DNA of 64,000 nt from Cephalotus follicularis (taxonomy: Eukaryota; Streptophyta; Magnoliopsida; Oxalidales; Cephalotaceae): positions 1-64,000 of the forward strand of contig BDDD01001503.1 of assembly GCA_001972305.1 (NCBI GenBank). Direction: 5' to 3'. A program made the translations under genes and the position numbers. The notes beneath the pieces were generated by a model. The model saw only the letters and a program-made list of their open reading frames with translations, did not search any database and was not told the origin of the DNA. Of this stretch, positions 1 through 10,717 are shown in pieces. Position 1 is the stretch's first letter. Each line of letters starts with the position of its first letter.

Positions 1-651
1 TATAAGGTGGAGAACAGGAGATACGGTCTCCTGTACCCAGAAACTGAGGACCTCTTCCTCGGACGTCCTCATACTTGTTCCATCCTCGGAACCACAGCAC
101 AGACCCACTTTCCCCTGCAGAGATATCACAATCAATAATGAAGGACCTCAGCCTTATCAACAGGATAAGGAGATAATCATTGCCAGATTCGTTGGGATTT
201 AAGCTTATCCAATTAAGGAGATAGAATCCCAACCAACAACTACGAAAGGAAAGAGGCGATATTCAAGGAAGAGATAAAGGAAAGCAGCTACATTATTGGC
301 GGAGATAAGGGAATGTCCGAGATCCTCGGCATTTCCTAGGGGATCATGATCACATCCGATTTACACGCTCAATCAGTTACCAAAATCCACTATAAATACA
401 AGTTCAACATACTGAACAAAGGTCAACAATTTTTACATTACAAGAGAGTATAATATTTCATCTGCACTTGACTAACTTGAGCGTCGGAGTGTCCCCGGGA
501 GAACAACCTCCTGTGCCTTCACCATTGTTGCTCCTTGTGCAGGTGTCCGAGATCAGATTCTTCCTTAAGGCATCAGTGACAAAGCGTTTCTCTTAACAAA
601 TCAAAGTCCTCCACGTAGGATACTGTTGAGAGAAGGATTTCTGTATCAACA
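1..651 (+). mobile_element. Ty3/gypsy LTR, 3' part (solo or truncated)
   Basis: The stretch ends in a canonical ...TATCAACA terminus at 651. It holds a TATA box at 391-398 and, downstream, a segment (about 478-530) reading TTGAGCGTCGGAGTGTCCCC, which is typical of the transcribed part of plant Tat/Athila-type LTRs. The left end lies outside the window. No primer-binding site or gag follows position 651, so this is either a solo LTR or the 3' LTR of an element lying to the left. The family is inferred from the motif only. Confidence 0.6.
391..398 (+). promoter_or_regulatory. TATA box of the LTR at 1-651
   Basis: TATAAATA lies about 90 bp upstream of the conserved TTGAGCGTCGGAG segment. That is the expected place for the LTR's RNA polymerase II promoter. 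Confidence 0.5.
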
Positions 652-845
652 GATTTGAATATCATTTACTATATGTAAACAATCGTGCAATTTCGGTCGA
701 CATGTATGTTTATGTTTTACTCTGAGTACAGTGACGCGATTTTAAAATTTAATCATCTCATACGTTAGATATCCAAATTGCTTATTTCTAGTCTCTAAAG
801 CCATATTAAAGACGTTGACTTTCTAATCCAATTGGAATTACTTTT
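652..845. other. Unassigned AT-rich spacer
   Basis: No coding frame, PBS or repeat is recognisable. The full-length 5' LTR of element A at 5866-6264 has about 130 bp more than its partner at 846-1105. That extra stretch does not match this sequence, so this is probably target DNA or a deletion scar. Confidence 0.4.
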
Positions 846-1105
846 AGAAACAACTTAAAAACAAACTTTTAAAAATTTGTAATTGCTTCCCTGAAAAACT
901 TAAAATGTAAAATTGACCTCCTAAACGACCTCGAAACACCTTGAGAGCACATAGGTCTTGGCGTAGCCTTGAGCATTGCTCAGTGGCCCGTTTCGCTTCA
1001 GCTGGTAGAGTTTCGGTTCATTCCGACATCGGGGGCCTCGTCTGGAATTTTATAAAATTGGCAGTTACGTCCCTAACAACATTTGTAAAACTGGCAATTT
1101 CATCA
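846..1105 (-). repeat. 3' LTR of element A (shortened)
   Basis: It matches 6003-6264 over most of its length, including the segments around CAGTGGCCCGTTTCGCTT and TTTCGGTTCATTCCGACATC. The plus-strand right end is ...TTTCATCA, so the minus-strand LTR begins TGATGAAA. Similarity stops near 846, about 130 bp short of the other LTR. Confidence 0.7.
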
Positions 1106-1884
1106 TTGACTCCATCATCCCCTCCCCCTTGAGAAAGATTCGCCCTCGAATATGCTTCATCATCATAATACGTAGATAAATCAACAACATTAAAAGTTCC
1201 ATAAACATTATATTCACCTAGCAACTAAATCTTTTAAGCATTATCACTGATGCGCTCAAGACCTCTAAATGGACCATTAGCTCTCGGCTTCAGCTTCCCA
1301 AATATGCTAGTTGGAAAACGCTCTTGCCTCAAATGAATCCACCCTAAATCCTATGGTTTGAAAACGACTTGCTTGTGATGCTTGTGTACCCGCGTCTTAT
1401 ACTGCTCATTCTGTTTGATAATTATCTTGCGAACTGGGACATGCAACTCCTTTAATCTGTTTTGCTCGCTCAATCCCTCCCCCTTGGACATTATATATTC
1501 ACTTGCAATTTCATCATTGGCTCCATCATCCCCTCCCCCTTGAGAAACATTCTCCCTCGAATTTGCTTCATCATCATAATACGGAGATAAATCAACAACA
1601 TTAAAAGTTCCATAAACATTATATTCACTTGGTAGCTAAATCTTGTAAGCATTGTCATCGATGCGCTCAGGACCTCTAAATGGACCATTAGCTCTCGGCT
1701 TCAGCTTCCCAAACATGCTAGTTGTAAATTGCTCCCGCCTCAGATGAATCCAGCCTAAATCCTTTGGTTTGAAAACGACTTGCTTGCGATGCTTGTGTAC
1801 CCACGTCTTATACTGCTTATTCTGCTTGATAATTCTCTTACGAACTTGGACATGCAACTCCTTTAATCTATTTTGCTCGCTCAA
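1094..1884 (-). repeat. 411-bp-spaced tandem duplication of pol end, PPT and LTR edge
   Basis: Sequence 1094-1473 recurs at 1505-1884. Each copy holds, in minus direction, the integrase C-terminal coding end, a G-rich polypurine tract and the first dozen bases of the 3' LTR. The copies differ by scattered substitutions, so the duplication is old. Confidence 0.8.
1111..1130 (-). promoter_or_regulatory. Polypurine tract of element A
   Basis: On the minus strand it reads AAGGGGGAGGGGATGATGGA, immediately before the 3' LTR start, as expected for the plus-strand primer of reverse transcription. A second copy lies at 1522-1541 in the tandem duplication. Confidence 0.65.
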
Positions 1885-2857
1885 CTACACTAGAACTGAG
1901 CTGTTGTTTGGTTGGTAGAGGCGTCAAATCCATCGGTGTGATTGGATTACTACTATAAACCAACTCAAATGGAGATTTGCATATGGTGCGATTCTAAGAC
2001 CAAAGGTAAGCAAACTCTGCCTGGGCCAAAGTAAGATCAAATTGCTTAGGATTGTCACCAATTAAACTCCGCAGCAAATTACCCAAGCTCCTATTAGTGA
2101 GTTCGGCCTGGACATTTGTCTAAGGATGGTGGGAGGAACTTAACTGCAACTTAGTCCCCATTTTTCTCCACAATGTGCGCCATAAGTGACCCACAAATTT
2201 GACATCATGGTCAAAAGTGATGGACTTAGGAACACCATACAGTCTAACAATCTCCTTGAAATACAAACAAGCCACATGACTAGCATCAAAAGTCTTGTTG
2301 CAGGGAACAAAATGAGCCATCTTTGAGAACCTATCAATAACCACCATGACTGGATCCTTGTTTTGCTGTGTTCTAGGCAGCCCCAACACAAAATCTAAAT
2401 TCACATCCTTCGAAGGTGCTACTGGAATTGGTAAAGAAATATATAAGCCCACATTTGTGCTACGGATCTTGGCAATATGACAAATTTTGCATCTGTCCAC
2501 TAGTCTAACAATGTCACGTTCCATGCGAGGCCAATAAAAATGCTCAGTCACTAGGGATAGTGTCTTATCCTTCCCGAAATGACTTGCTAACCCTCCAGCA
2601 TGTCTCTCTAAAATAATGGATTCCCGTAGGAAACTCTAAGGAATACACAATCTGGTGCCTTTAAACATAAACCCCTCCTGATTCATTAACTGCTTAAGTG
2701 GTCTCGCTCCACACTTTACCCAAATATCATCGAAGTAAGGATCATCTGAGTACAATTCTAGAAAGGTCTCAATCCCCAAAACCTTCACTTGCATAATGAA
2801 CAACAAACAATACCTTCTGCCCAACGCATCAGTCACCTTATTAAGAGCACATACCAT
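1636..2857 (-). pseudogene. Integrase of element A, broken
   Basis: The upstream part (2552-2857) leads into the H2C2 zinc region; HxxxxxxH lies around 2570 and CKIC near 2480. The segment 2120-2551 encodes the core: first Asp in LDFVLGLPR, second in TFDHDVKF. The third acidic residue lies just beyond a stop, in a QAELTNR segment. The C-terminal region (1636-1884) has the family's GPF-type beta-barrel segment GPFRGPERIDDNAYKI. Several in-frame stops and at least one frameshift separate these parts. The usual plant tail GEYNV..TFNV.DLS lies at 1018-1224, in the first copy of the tandem duplication. Confidence 0.8.
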
Positions 2858-4110
2858 ATGTTTGATGACAAAAGTAAAGGCCTAAAGAGACTCCACCCAC
2901 TTGGCATGCCTTGCATTAAGCTTGTGCTGGCCATTGATGTACTTCAACGCCTCATGATTAGAGAACAACACAAACTCCTTCGACAAAAGGTAATGATGCC
3001 AATACTCTAAGCTGTGCACTATGGCATAAATTCTTTGACATAAGAGGAGTATTTGCGCCTGGCTTCATTCAATTTCTCACTGAAGAAAGCTATGGGCCTG
3101 CCTTTCTGAATCAACATGCCTCCGATACCCAATCCCAAAGCATCACAATCAACCTGGAACACCTCTTGAAAATCTGGTAACACTAAAACAAGAGCCTGTG
3201 TCACCTTCGCCTTCAACAATTCTGATGTCTCTTCAGCTTCCTTGGTCCACACAATTTTCCACTGTTCAAGCACTCTGTAATGGGAGCAATAATACTACAG
3301 AAATCTAGAATGAACCGCCTATAGAACGATGCCAACCCATGGAAACTTCGAATCTCATGAATACTGGATGGTGTCTGCCAGGTATTAATTGCCTCCACCT
3401 TGGCCTAGTCCATTCCGATCCCTTCTCCTGACACAATATACCCTAGAAATATCATCTTATCGCTGAGGAAGTGACATTTCTTGGTATTTGCGTACAGCTT
3501 CTGCTCATGCAACATCTCAAGTACCTGTCTCAAATTCTCCATATGCAGCTCCATAGAAGTACCATATATCAACTTATCATCAAAATAAATGACAACAAAC
3601 TTACCAATATATGGTCGTTACACTTGATTCATCACCCGCATAGACGTACTCGGTGAATTTGATAGACCTAAGGGTATCACCATCCACTCGTACAAACCAT
3701 CCTGCATCTTAAACGCTATCTTCCACTGATCCCCTGGTCTAACCCGAATCTGATGGCATCCACTTCTCAAGTCTATCTTCTAACAGACACTAGAACCATG
3801 CAACTGGTCCAGCAAATCATCAAACCGAGGAATTGAGAACCTGCATTTGATGGTAATTTTGTTAACTGACTGTCGATACACATATGCCACAAACCATCCT
3901 TCTGGGTACCAACAAGGCGGATACTGCACATGGACTCGTACTCTCTCGGATCAGCCCCTTATTAAGCAACTTTTGCAGCTGCCGCTGTAACTCCTCACAC
4001 TCCTTCGGAGTCATTCAATAAGCTGGTCTATTTGGAATGAAAACCCCGGGAACAAAGTTAATACTGTGCTAAATATCTTGCATACGTGGCAAACTCAATG
4101 GTAACTCTTC
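2858..4110 (-). pseudogene. Reverse transcriptase and RNase H of element A, broken
   Basis: Read from 4110 leftwards in several frames, the sequence gives the RT fingers (SPCAV..LLV segment near 3940), the catalytic YFDD box near 3572-3590, and the conserved thumb [14 protein letters not shown] at about 3320-3360. RNase H follows at 3019-3273 with its acidic start (VDCDALGLGIGG) and IAFFSEKLNEARRKYSSY. Frames shift repeatedly and stops are common, so no active enzyme can be made. The Asp pair of the RT active site is still readable. Confidence 0.75.
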
Positions 4111-4400
4111 AGGAACTACATCAGCTAAAACATCCAATAACTGCAGAAGCTGAGGAGGTTCGGCGTTCGACCCTTCATTCTCTTCCACCACTACTACTGC
4201 AAATGCCTCACATGATTCCTCTACTCCTTCAAAACTTGACCTGGACAGCAAGCTATTGTCTATTTCCTTCGCTTTTTCCTCACATCTGTCAGACCCAAAA
4301 TAATGGTCACGCCATCCTTCTCTAAGGTGTACGTATTTCTGAACCCATTATGCTTTGCTTTTTGATCATACTACCATGGTCTGCCCAACATTATATGACA

Positions 4401-4616
4401 CTAGAGCTCATCATGGTATTTCTGGCCAAACAAGAACTTAACAAGGCATCGCTTATCTACCTTCACTTCGCTTCCTTTCCAAAACCACAAAAGCTTATAT
4501 GGTCGCAAATGTTTCTCTGTTTTCAGTTCCAACTTCTTTACCATTGTTTCCAAAACCACATTCTTGTAACTTCCCCCATCAATAATCATATTGCAACCTT
4601 CCCCTTCGATATACAC
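4401..4616 (-). pseudogene. Aspartic protease segment of element A
   Basis: A 71-codon stretch contains MIIDGGSYKNVV, the active-site loop of plant Ty3/gypsy proteases, in which the D-S/T-G triad is usual. Here Gly stands in the second position, a variant common in this subgroup. It lies between the gag zinc knuckle and RT, as expected, and is cut off from both by stops. Confidence 0.7.
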
Positions 4617-4642
4617 TTTGTATGAAAGATGTTGTTCGTCAA

Positions 4643-5545
4643 CTACTGATCTTCTTTGCTAGCAGCAACATTAAGTATACGACGAAGCACTAAGGATTCC
4701 TCATGATCTGCATAAGTAATTTTAGCCTCATCACTTGACTCATCATACTTCGATTCTCCCTTTGGTTCGTCATACTTCGGCTCACTTTCCTCCTCAATAA
4801 AAGTCACTATGTTTCGATTCAGGCAATCTACAGCAAAATGCCCTAATCCCTGGCACTTGTAGCAAAGCTTCAACTTCAAACTACCCAGATTAGACCCGAA
4901 TGCCTGGTCCTTCTTAGGTACTGGCATCGTTGCTACCGGTGCCAATACTGATTCGGAGGATGTAGAACCAACCTAGGAACTGGTGGAATCCTTACCCCAT
5001 GAACGACCCGAGACCCGAGAACCGAGAACCACTACACTTTGTTTGGATCTGTTTCTCGACCCTCAAGGCAAGTGGACAAACATAATCATACGTCAAACAC
5101 TGATGCAACTGCACAACATCTAAAATCTCTTATAGCAAACTGCCCAAATACCGAGCATAACCTGCTCATCTTCCTCCATAGCATCTTATCTCATCCTCAA
5201 TCTATCAAATTCATTAGTAAAATTCTCAACCGACATACCACGTTGTTTGGCACTGTGGTATTCGATAAGGGCTTCCTACCTATAGTCTTCAGGCAAAAAC
5301 TTTTGCCTCAACAATTTTCTTATCTTATCCCATGTAGCAATTTTCTGTTTTCCATCCTTAGAACATTGTTTCCTAACATGTTCCCACCAAATTGATGCCT
5401 GCTTTCTCAATTTAATGGAAACTAGTTTCACTCTCTGACTCTCAGTAAAATCTTTTAAATCAAAAATCCGATCAACAAAATTTAACCAATCAATAAATTC
5501 ATCAGGACGAGCCATACCTTCAAATTCAGGAATCTCAATCTTCAT
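4643..5545 (-). pseudogene. Gag of element A with CCHC knuckle
   Basis: The start side (5276-5545) encodes the capsid-type retrotrans_gag segment with the hallmark WW in SIWWEHVRKQ. The distal part (4643-4945) contains one zinc knuckle, CYKCQGLGHFAVDC (C-x2-C-x4-H-x4-C), which would bind the RNA genome. Between them (about 4950-5275) the frame is lost. Confidence 0.8.
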
Positions 5546-5850
5546 GCTGATGTTCTAGCCTCTCGGCTGAAACCTTGGATTCTGTCTGTGCTGCTGCCTA
5601 GTGAAAGGATTGATGTTAATCTATTCGGCTTCGGTATTAGCCTCTGACCACGATTCTCTATCTATTGGATTCTTATATTGCATGAGTCGCAGTAATAGTT
5701 CTTGGTTTTGCATCCTAAATTCTTCGTTCTCCATATCTTGTAGATCTCGCAGATTTTGTGGGTATTGCTGATCATCACCATCGAGATAGAATACATGACC
5801 CCAACCTCTGCCACGACCACGAACCTATTCTTCCATTACAGAACATGGCA

Positions 5851-6264
5851 CTCTAATACTAGATGATGTCAGAACTACGGAAAGTGCACAACACAAGGAA
5901 GTAAAAGTCTTTTCAAGACTGTTTAATTTTCATAAAATTAGTACATTAAATCGCATACTAAACAACATAATAGGGTATTTATATTGTTCTTGAAAGAAAA
6001 CCCTAAAAAATACTTAAAAATAAACTTTTAGAAATTTACAATTACACTCCTGAAAAACTTAAAATGAAAAATCGACCCACTAAACAACCTCGAAACGCCT
6101 TCGGAGCATGTAGATCATGGCATAGCAATTAGCATTGCTCAGTGGCCTATTCCGCTTAAGCCGGTCAAGTTTCGGTCCATTCCGACATTGGGGTCATTGT
6201 TTGGAACTTTATAAAACTGGCAGTTATGTCCTTGTCAGCATTTGTAAAACTTGTAATTTCATCA
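5851..6264 (-). repeat. 5' LTR of element A with degenerate PBS
   Basis: The LTR occupies about 5866-6264. On its left, plus-strand CTCTAATACTAGA (5851-5863) is a decayed version of CTCTGATACCA. On the minus strand this is the site complementary to the 3' end of initiator Met-tRNA. The exact LTR start is uncertain by a few bases. Confidence 0.6.
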
Positions 6265-7433
6265 TGATTGCATCAACGTAGAAGACATAAATGTTTATAG
6301 TTGTTTCGCTCAGCTCATTTATCGGAATCGATTGCTTCTTTCTTTTTAATTGAAAATTTAAGATCTTATCTTTCCAACCTCAAAAGAATCATTGGATTAC
6401 AATTTCTGTAAAAAAAATTATGTAATTTATAAAATTAGTCGATGTTCCGTTATATTGTTGTGACTCTGTAAAAAATGTGAACATTTGTAATTGTTTCTTA
6501 TAGCTTCAATATTGAAAATTGATAGTTCTGGTCTCTAAACTTAAGTAATTCGTCTTAACTTGATAATGGAACCGGTCCCATTAAATTATGACATCATTTG
6601 ATATTTTTATTGTATTTGTCTGAACACATGAGCATAAAAAAGTGTTCCTGTATAATTCTTGAATAAAAAATTAAATTGATTAATTTTCATTAGTTTGTTG
6701 TGGAATTGGATTTATAAGGATGTTATATTGATGCATGTACAGTACCGACGGTGTTTTAAAAATTACGTGCATGTAGTAGGTAGCCTAAGGAGTATAAATG
6801 ACTTAATTATCTTTTATTCATCATTTCTTTGATTTAATTCATTTTCTTTGTAAATAAACTTTGAAAATTAATATTAGGTCACTAAAGTTGTTGTATAATA
6901 AATTTATGAACTTGTATGCGAAATAATATGGTTTTAAATTTGATTTAGCCTTCCATATACACACTTGCACATGTATACACATAAATAAAATTTTATCGTT
7001 CTCTTTTGTATGATAATGATTGTTTAATGCAAATAATAATTTTTTTGGACGTTTTCCATATTAAAAATGCACGTTTAACCTATAGATAAATGTGTAAATA
7101 GATTAAAATAGGACTGTATGTAAAGAAAAGCATAGAAACCCTAACCTTGGAGATAATTCATGAATAATGCAAAGTTAGGGTTTTTGAACATTTCTTTCAT
7201 TTCCTTGTTTTATTCTTGCATATATCTATATTGTGCAACCCCTTGTTTGAGTTTTGCATGTATGCCGAATGTTGCGGATTCAAAGGTACGCACTTTCAAA
7301 CTCTCTTTTTCATTTACTTTATGTGCATATGTGTTTGATCCATGTTCTTATCACTTTATTGGTTCGATATGTACTCGATGTGTGCGGTATAAAATGTGAA
7401 TGTATGCTTTTTAGCATTTTAATTTAACTGTAT
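6265..7433. other. AT-rich region without recognised genes
   Basis: Strongly AT-rich sequence with no domain, PBS, terminal repeat or RNA gene that I recognise. A 79-codon open stretch at 7160-7399 has no familiar motif. Confidence 0.5.
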
Positions 7434-7790
7434 ATGTTAAATCTTAGCATTGATGGATCGTGTAAGGCTAAGCTTCGAATTAGACAGGATAGGGGTGCCT
7501 TACACCTTCCCTACCCGCACCGTAATATTGGTCCCACTTTGGGAAAAAGTTCAGTATGTTTCGATGCCCATCGATATGTCTGTCGGAATATCCAAAGTGG
7601 ACGTCCCTTTCGGTTATATAATTACTTAAGAATTCGATCCTGCTATGGGTCGAGTAGCCGAAGTGACGATTCCACATTAATTTGCGCGGTAAAAACAACT
7701 ATGTCACGCGCGTATTCCATTGTAAGCCTTATGTTGGGGGTTTACAAAACTAGTGGATGAGTATGACCCAGGTTTGCTCTCTCACACTAA
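7434..7790. other. GC-richer segment, possible old LTR remnant
   Basis: It stands out from its AT-rich surroundings. It contains GGGGTGCCTTACACCTTCCC, resembling a phrase I associate with some large plant gypsy LTRs, but I cannot assign it to a family. Open stretches exist on both strands (108 codons plus, 72 codons minus) without a known domain, so I do not call a gene. Confidence 0.3.
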
Positions 7791-7956
7791 GTAATTATAC
7801 AATTAGTTAATTTAAGAAGTAATTAAAAAATAGTATTGTCATATAGTTTGTTGATTGAACCATTTAAACCGCTTCATATCGGTTTTGATCGAATTAGTCC
7901 CATTTTTGTTGATTGATTATATAATCTGATATTACTAAGTTCCTCGACCAATCATC

Positions 7957-8027
7957 TCCTATGAATTGCCAATATGACCGGTCGATTGGATGTCCTATGA
8001 ATCGCCAATCTGACCGGTCGACCGGGT
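7957..8027 (+). repeat. Two 36-bp direct repeats with GTCGAC palindrome
   Basis: TCCTATGAATTGCCAATATG... (7957-7992) is followed directly by TCCTATGAATCGCCAATCTG... (7993-8027). Each unit ends in ACCGGTCGA. The second unit completes a perfect 12-base palindrome CCGGTCGACCGG at 8014-8025. The first has the same site with two changes. Confidence 0.7.
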
Positions 8028-8099
8028 CTAAATTTGATAGTTATGCTTATTACTGATCAATATAGAATATTGAGAAAAGAATAGAGGTGAGATGATGAC

Positions 8100-8672
8100 C
8101 TTATACCATTGTAGTTCTCTTTGCATTTGCAGAGCTGCACCTGAGATGTGATCAAGCTGAGAAGAAGGTGCTAACAGGCCAGCCAAATGTAACAGATTAT
8201 TACGAAAGTCATCAAGCCCGAAAACCACTCTCAATTTTCTCTCGTTAAAACCATATAAAAGGCTGAAAATTTTTTCTTGACGATTTTCGACTGCAGACAG
8301 GATTACGCTTCTTCCGTTCATAAAATAAACAGTCATAAAATCAGGTTTTGCTTTAATCATCTCCACAATGAACTCAACTATCCCACGCTTGGCTGCTTCA
8401 AAAAATGGATAGAGTACTACACCATAAAGGAGTTTATTGGAATCTAGAGCTGATATTTCTTTACTCATGCAGCGTACCACTTCAAGAGCATAGGTGTGCA
8501 TCAACTTCATATCATATATTTTCTTGAATCCTATAAAAACTTATAAACACGTGTTAAGGTAAGGATAAACCAAAATAAAGGTTATGGAAAAATATTACTA
8601 GAAATTGAGTTCAAGTCCTACCAATGATTTCAAGAAAATTTGAAACTGGTCCTCGTAATTGATGTAATAGTA
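8100..8672 (-). pseudogene. ITN1/ACD6-like ankyrin-repeat gene fragment, two exons
   Basis: Exon 1 of the fragment (8622-8672) encodes LLHQLRGPVSNFLEII. It is flanked by an acceptor TTTGCAG and a donor G|GTAGG. Exon 2 (8100-8530) begins after TTTTTATAG and ends ...TGGTATAAG|GTCATC. It encodes segments typical of plant ITN1-like proteins: YDMKLMHTYALEVVRCM, EAAKRGIVEFIVEMIK, SAVENRQEKIF, NNLLHLAGLLAPSSQLD and GAALQMQRELQW. The splice phase joins correctly (G|GA). These proteins are membrane-anchored ankyrin signalling proteins. The upstream ankyrin exons and the downstream PGG/transmembrane exon are not found nearby, so this is a fragment, although no stop lies in the two exons. Confidence 0.75.
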
Positions 8673-8799
8673 CTGCAAATCAGCAAAAGTTAGTTACTTC
8701 AACTAGTAAAAAATAATCGAATTACGTGCACAATTAAATGAAATGAACTAATTAAACCAATATCATTAAAGTTTTGTAGTTTCTTTATATAATTTTTGT
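8673..8799. other. AT-rich spacer beyond the ankyrin fragment
   Basis: No further exon of the ankyrin gene is recognisable here. Confidence 0.4.
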
Positions 8800-9016
8800 T
8801 ATGATAAATTGCCTCCTCTAATAATAATCAATAAAATAAGATATGTAAGCGGAATAAAAACTAATGGAACACAAGAATTTAACGTGGCTCGGTTTTGATG
8901 TGAAACCATCGTCCACGGGCGAAGATGGATCAACTTCAGGTCGATTGTTTTGTATAAGCTGAATATATGTTGATTGCCATGACCTCCGGGTCGATTATTG
9001 GAAACGGGGTGTGACA
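8800..9016 (+). repeat. LTR-derived fragments, including a gypsy LTR terminus
   Basis: 8957-9016 resembles the last 60 bp of element F's LTR: AAGCTG.ATAT, TGTTGATTGCC.TGACC, then GGGGTGTGACA. To its left, AACGTGGCTCGGTTTTGATGTG and CGTCCACGGGCGA echo the copia LTR of J (CGTGGTTCGGT...CGTCCACGGCGA). Both are small orphan pieces with no internal region. Confidence 0.45.
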
Positions 9017-9155
9017 CCGGTCCACATGTGGAGCGGCCCGTCATTTAAAAATATTAAAAGCGCCAACAATAGCTGTGCCGTTGGCGACTTGGGACGCAAC
9101 AGGTGTGCCACAGTACTTTTAATTTTTGTTTTGTTTTTTCTTTCATTTTTCCTCG

Positions 9156-9163
9156 TATAAATA
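9156..9163 (+). promoter_or_regulatory. TATA box upstream of hAT transposase
   Basis: TATAAATA lies 183 bp before the transposase ATG at 9339, followed by a pyrimidine- and A-rich leader typical of a plant 5' UTR. The link to the transposase is inferred from position. Confidence 0.4.
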
Positions 9164-9338
9164 CCTAATCTATTTCACTAATTCGTTCACCAACAATTAT
9201 CTAAATCTCTCACAATTTCATCTCATTACTCTTTTTCTCAAATATCAATTTATAATTAATAATATATTATAATTAGTATTTATATTTTTCATACAAACTT
9301 TGATTGTTGCAATTAGTTGATTCAATAAATCGATTATA

Positions 9339-10523
9339 ATGGATTCAACTTCAAGATCAAGGAAGCATGCTAAGAAGTCAACTTCGTTCCCAGATCAAGT
9401 CAAGATGATGAGTTCTTCCATTACCGACTTAGCCGATGCAAATCTTTGTTCGGGTTCGGACGACGAGACTTTAACCCAACACATAACAATGTCCACCTCT
9501 GTCCGGTGACAACTACTTTGATGTCGAAGATGATGATACACCATCGGATGCTGCTAGCGATGGACCATCTTAAAAATATAAATTCAAGTTCCTAATAAGG
9601 CGTGGAAATAAACATCCAAAGCGTGAGAGCACATGAATAGGATTGAACAAGATAGTGGAGTATTATAAGTTGTTTGCAATCTGTGTAATAAAATATATGC
9701 TTGGAAAAACGGAGGTGGCATTAGAACTTATGCAAGGCATTTATAAACGTGCTTGCCAAAACATGAAGTAAAAGGTTTGAACTCAACTCAATAGTAACTC
9801 CAATTTACCAATGTTAGTGGCGATAATATATTATTAAATTTCAGATTTACGAATGAAAATTATAGAAATATATTAGTTGATTATATTATAGGTCGTTAAT
9901 TATCTTTTTTAACTGTTGAAACCGTTTTATTTAATAATTTAGTACAAGAAGCCCTTAATCCTTTAGATAAAAAGTTATCAAGAACTACTTTTAAAAATGA
10001 TTGTGTGCAAAGATTTCAGGAGGGTAAATTAAAATTAATTAAAGAGTTTACTCAAATTGATTATATTGTTCACATCTGATACAGGGACCACAAGAACAAG
10101 AAAATGTTTGAGTTGTATCACTACACCTTAAATAGATAGTAACTAGTCACTGAACAAAAGAATTATTATATGTAAAAATTTTGATCATCATCATACTAGT
10201 TACGCTATATCATTGGCAATAATAGAAACTGCTTGTGAGTATGGAATAGACAATAAGTTTTTTTCTATTAGTCTTGATAATGCTCAATCTAATGACGTAG
10301 CTATTAGATCATTAATATTCTTTGCAATCCTTTATTAGATGGTAAAGTATTTCATGTTACAAATGTATGTCATATCAATAATTTGATTCTTGACGGTTTA
10401 TAGATTGTTGATGAAAAAAGTATCTACAATTAAAGATATTATTGCTTTCATAGATAATTCGGGCTTTAGAAAACAAGATTTTAAACAAATTTGTCGTAAT
10501 TGTAATTTACCATATAAAGATTT
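9339..10523 (+). pseudogene. hAT transposase, N-terminal and central part
   Basis: The chosen start is MDSTSRSRKHAKKS at 9339. About 330 bp on, a BED-type zinc finger is readable (CNLCNKIYAW...GGIRTYARHL...H, about 9674-9770). It is followed by the hAT core segments VETVLFNN, SRTTFKNDCV and, after a further break, a YAISLAII segment and SLDNAQSNDVAI, which corresponds to the conserved D-N-A block of the catalytic region. Several frameshifts and stops occur. The sequence continues into the C-terminal block across the copia insertion. Confidence 0.75.
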
Positions 10524-10710
10524 TGTAACAAATCAGAGAAATTGACTTATGTGTTTTTCTAACCACACAGTCTTATGTATTTATATTCATGAAATACTCG
10601 GATTCATAGAATCTGGACATATAACAAATAAGGAAATATATCAAATAATGAAATAATAAATAAGGAAATACAAAGGGAACATAGCTACTAAACACTCATA
10701 ACTCTTAACA
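10524..10710 (-). repeat. 3' LTR of copia B
   Basis: Plus strand TGTAACAAATCAGAG...CATAACTCTTAACA; on the minus strand it starts TGTTAAGAG and ends in TTACA. It matches 15494-15680. Confidence 0.9.
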
Positions 10711-10717
10711 CTCTCGC

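Larger units (their letters stand above)
846..6264 (-). mobile_element. Ty3/gypsy retrotransposon A, decayed
   Basis: A minus-strand element with similar terminal segments at 846-1105 (3' LTR) and 5866-6264 (5' LTR). Domains follow the Ty3/gypsy order in the minus direction: Gag, zinc knuckle, protease, reverse transcriptase, RNase H, integrase. Reading frames are broken many times by stops and frameshifts. The LTRs are visibly diverged and no target duplication could be found, so this is one of the older insertions in the window. It carries a 411-bp internal tandem duplication next to its 3' LTR. Confidence 0.85.

Noticed and set aside
7434-7760. 108-codon open stretch as a small gene
   Set aside because: No recognisable domain, no promoter or splice context, and the opposite strand is equally open.
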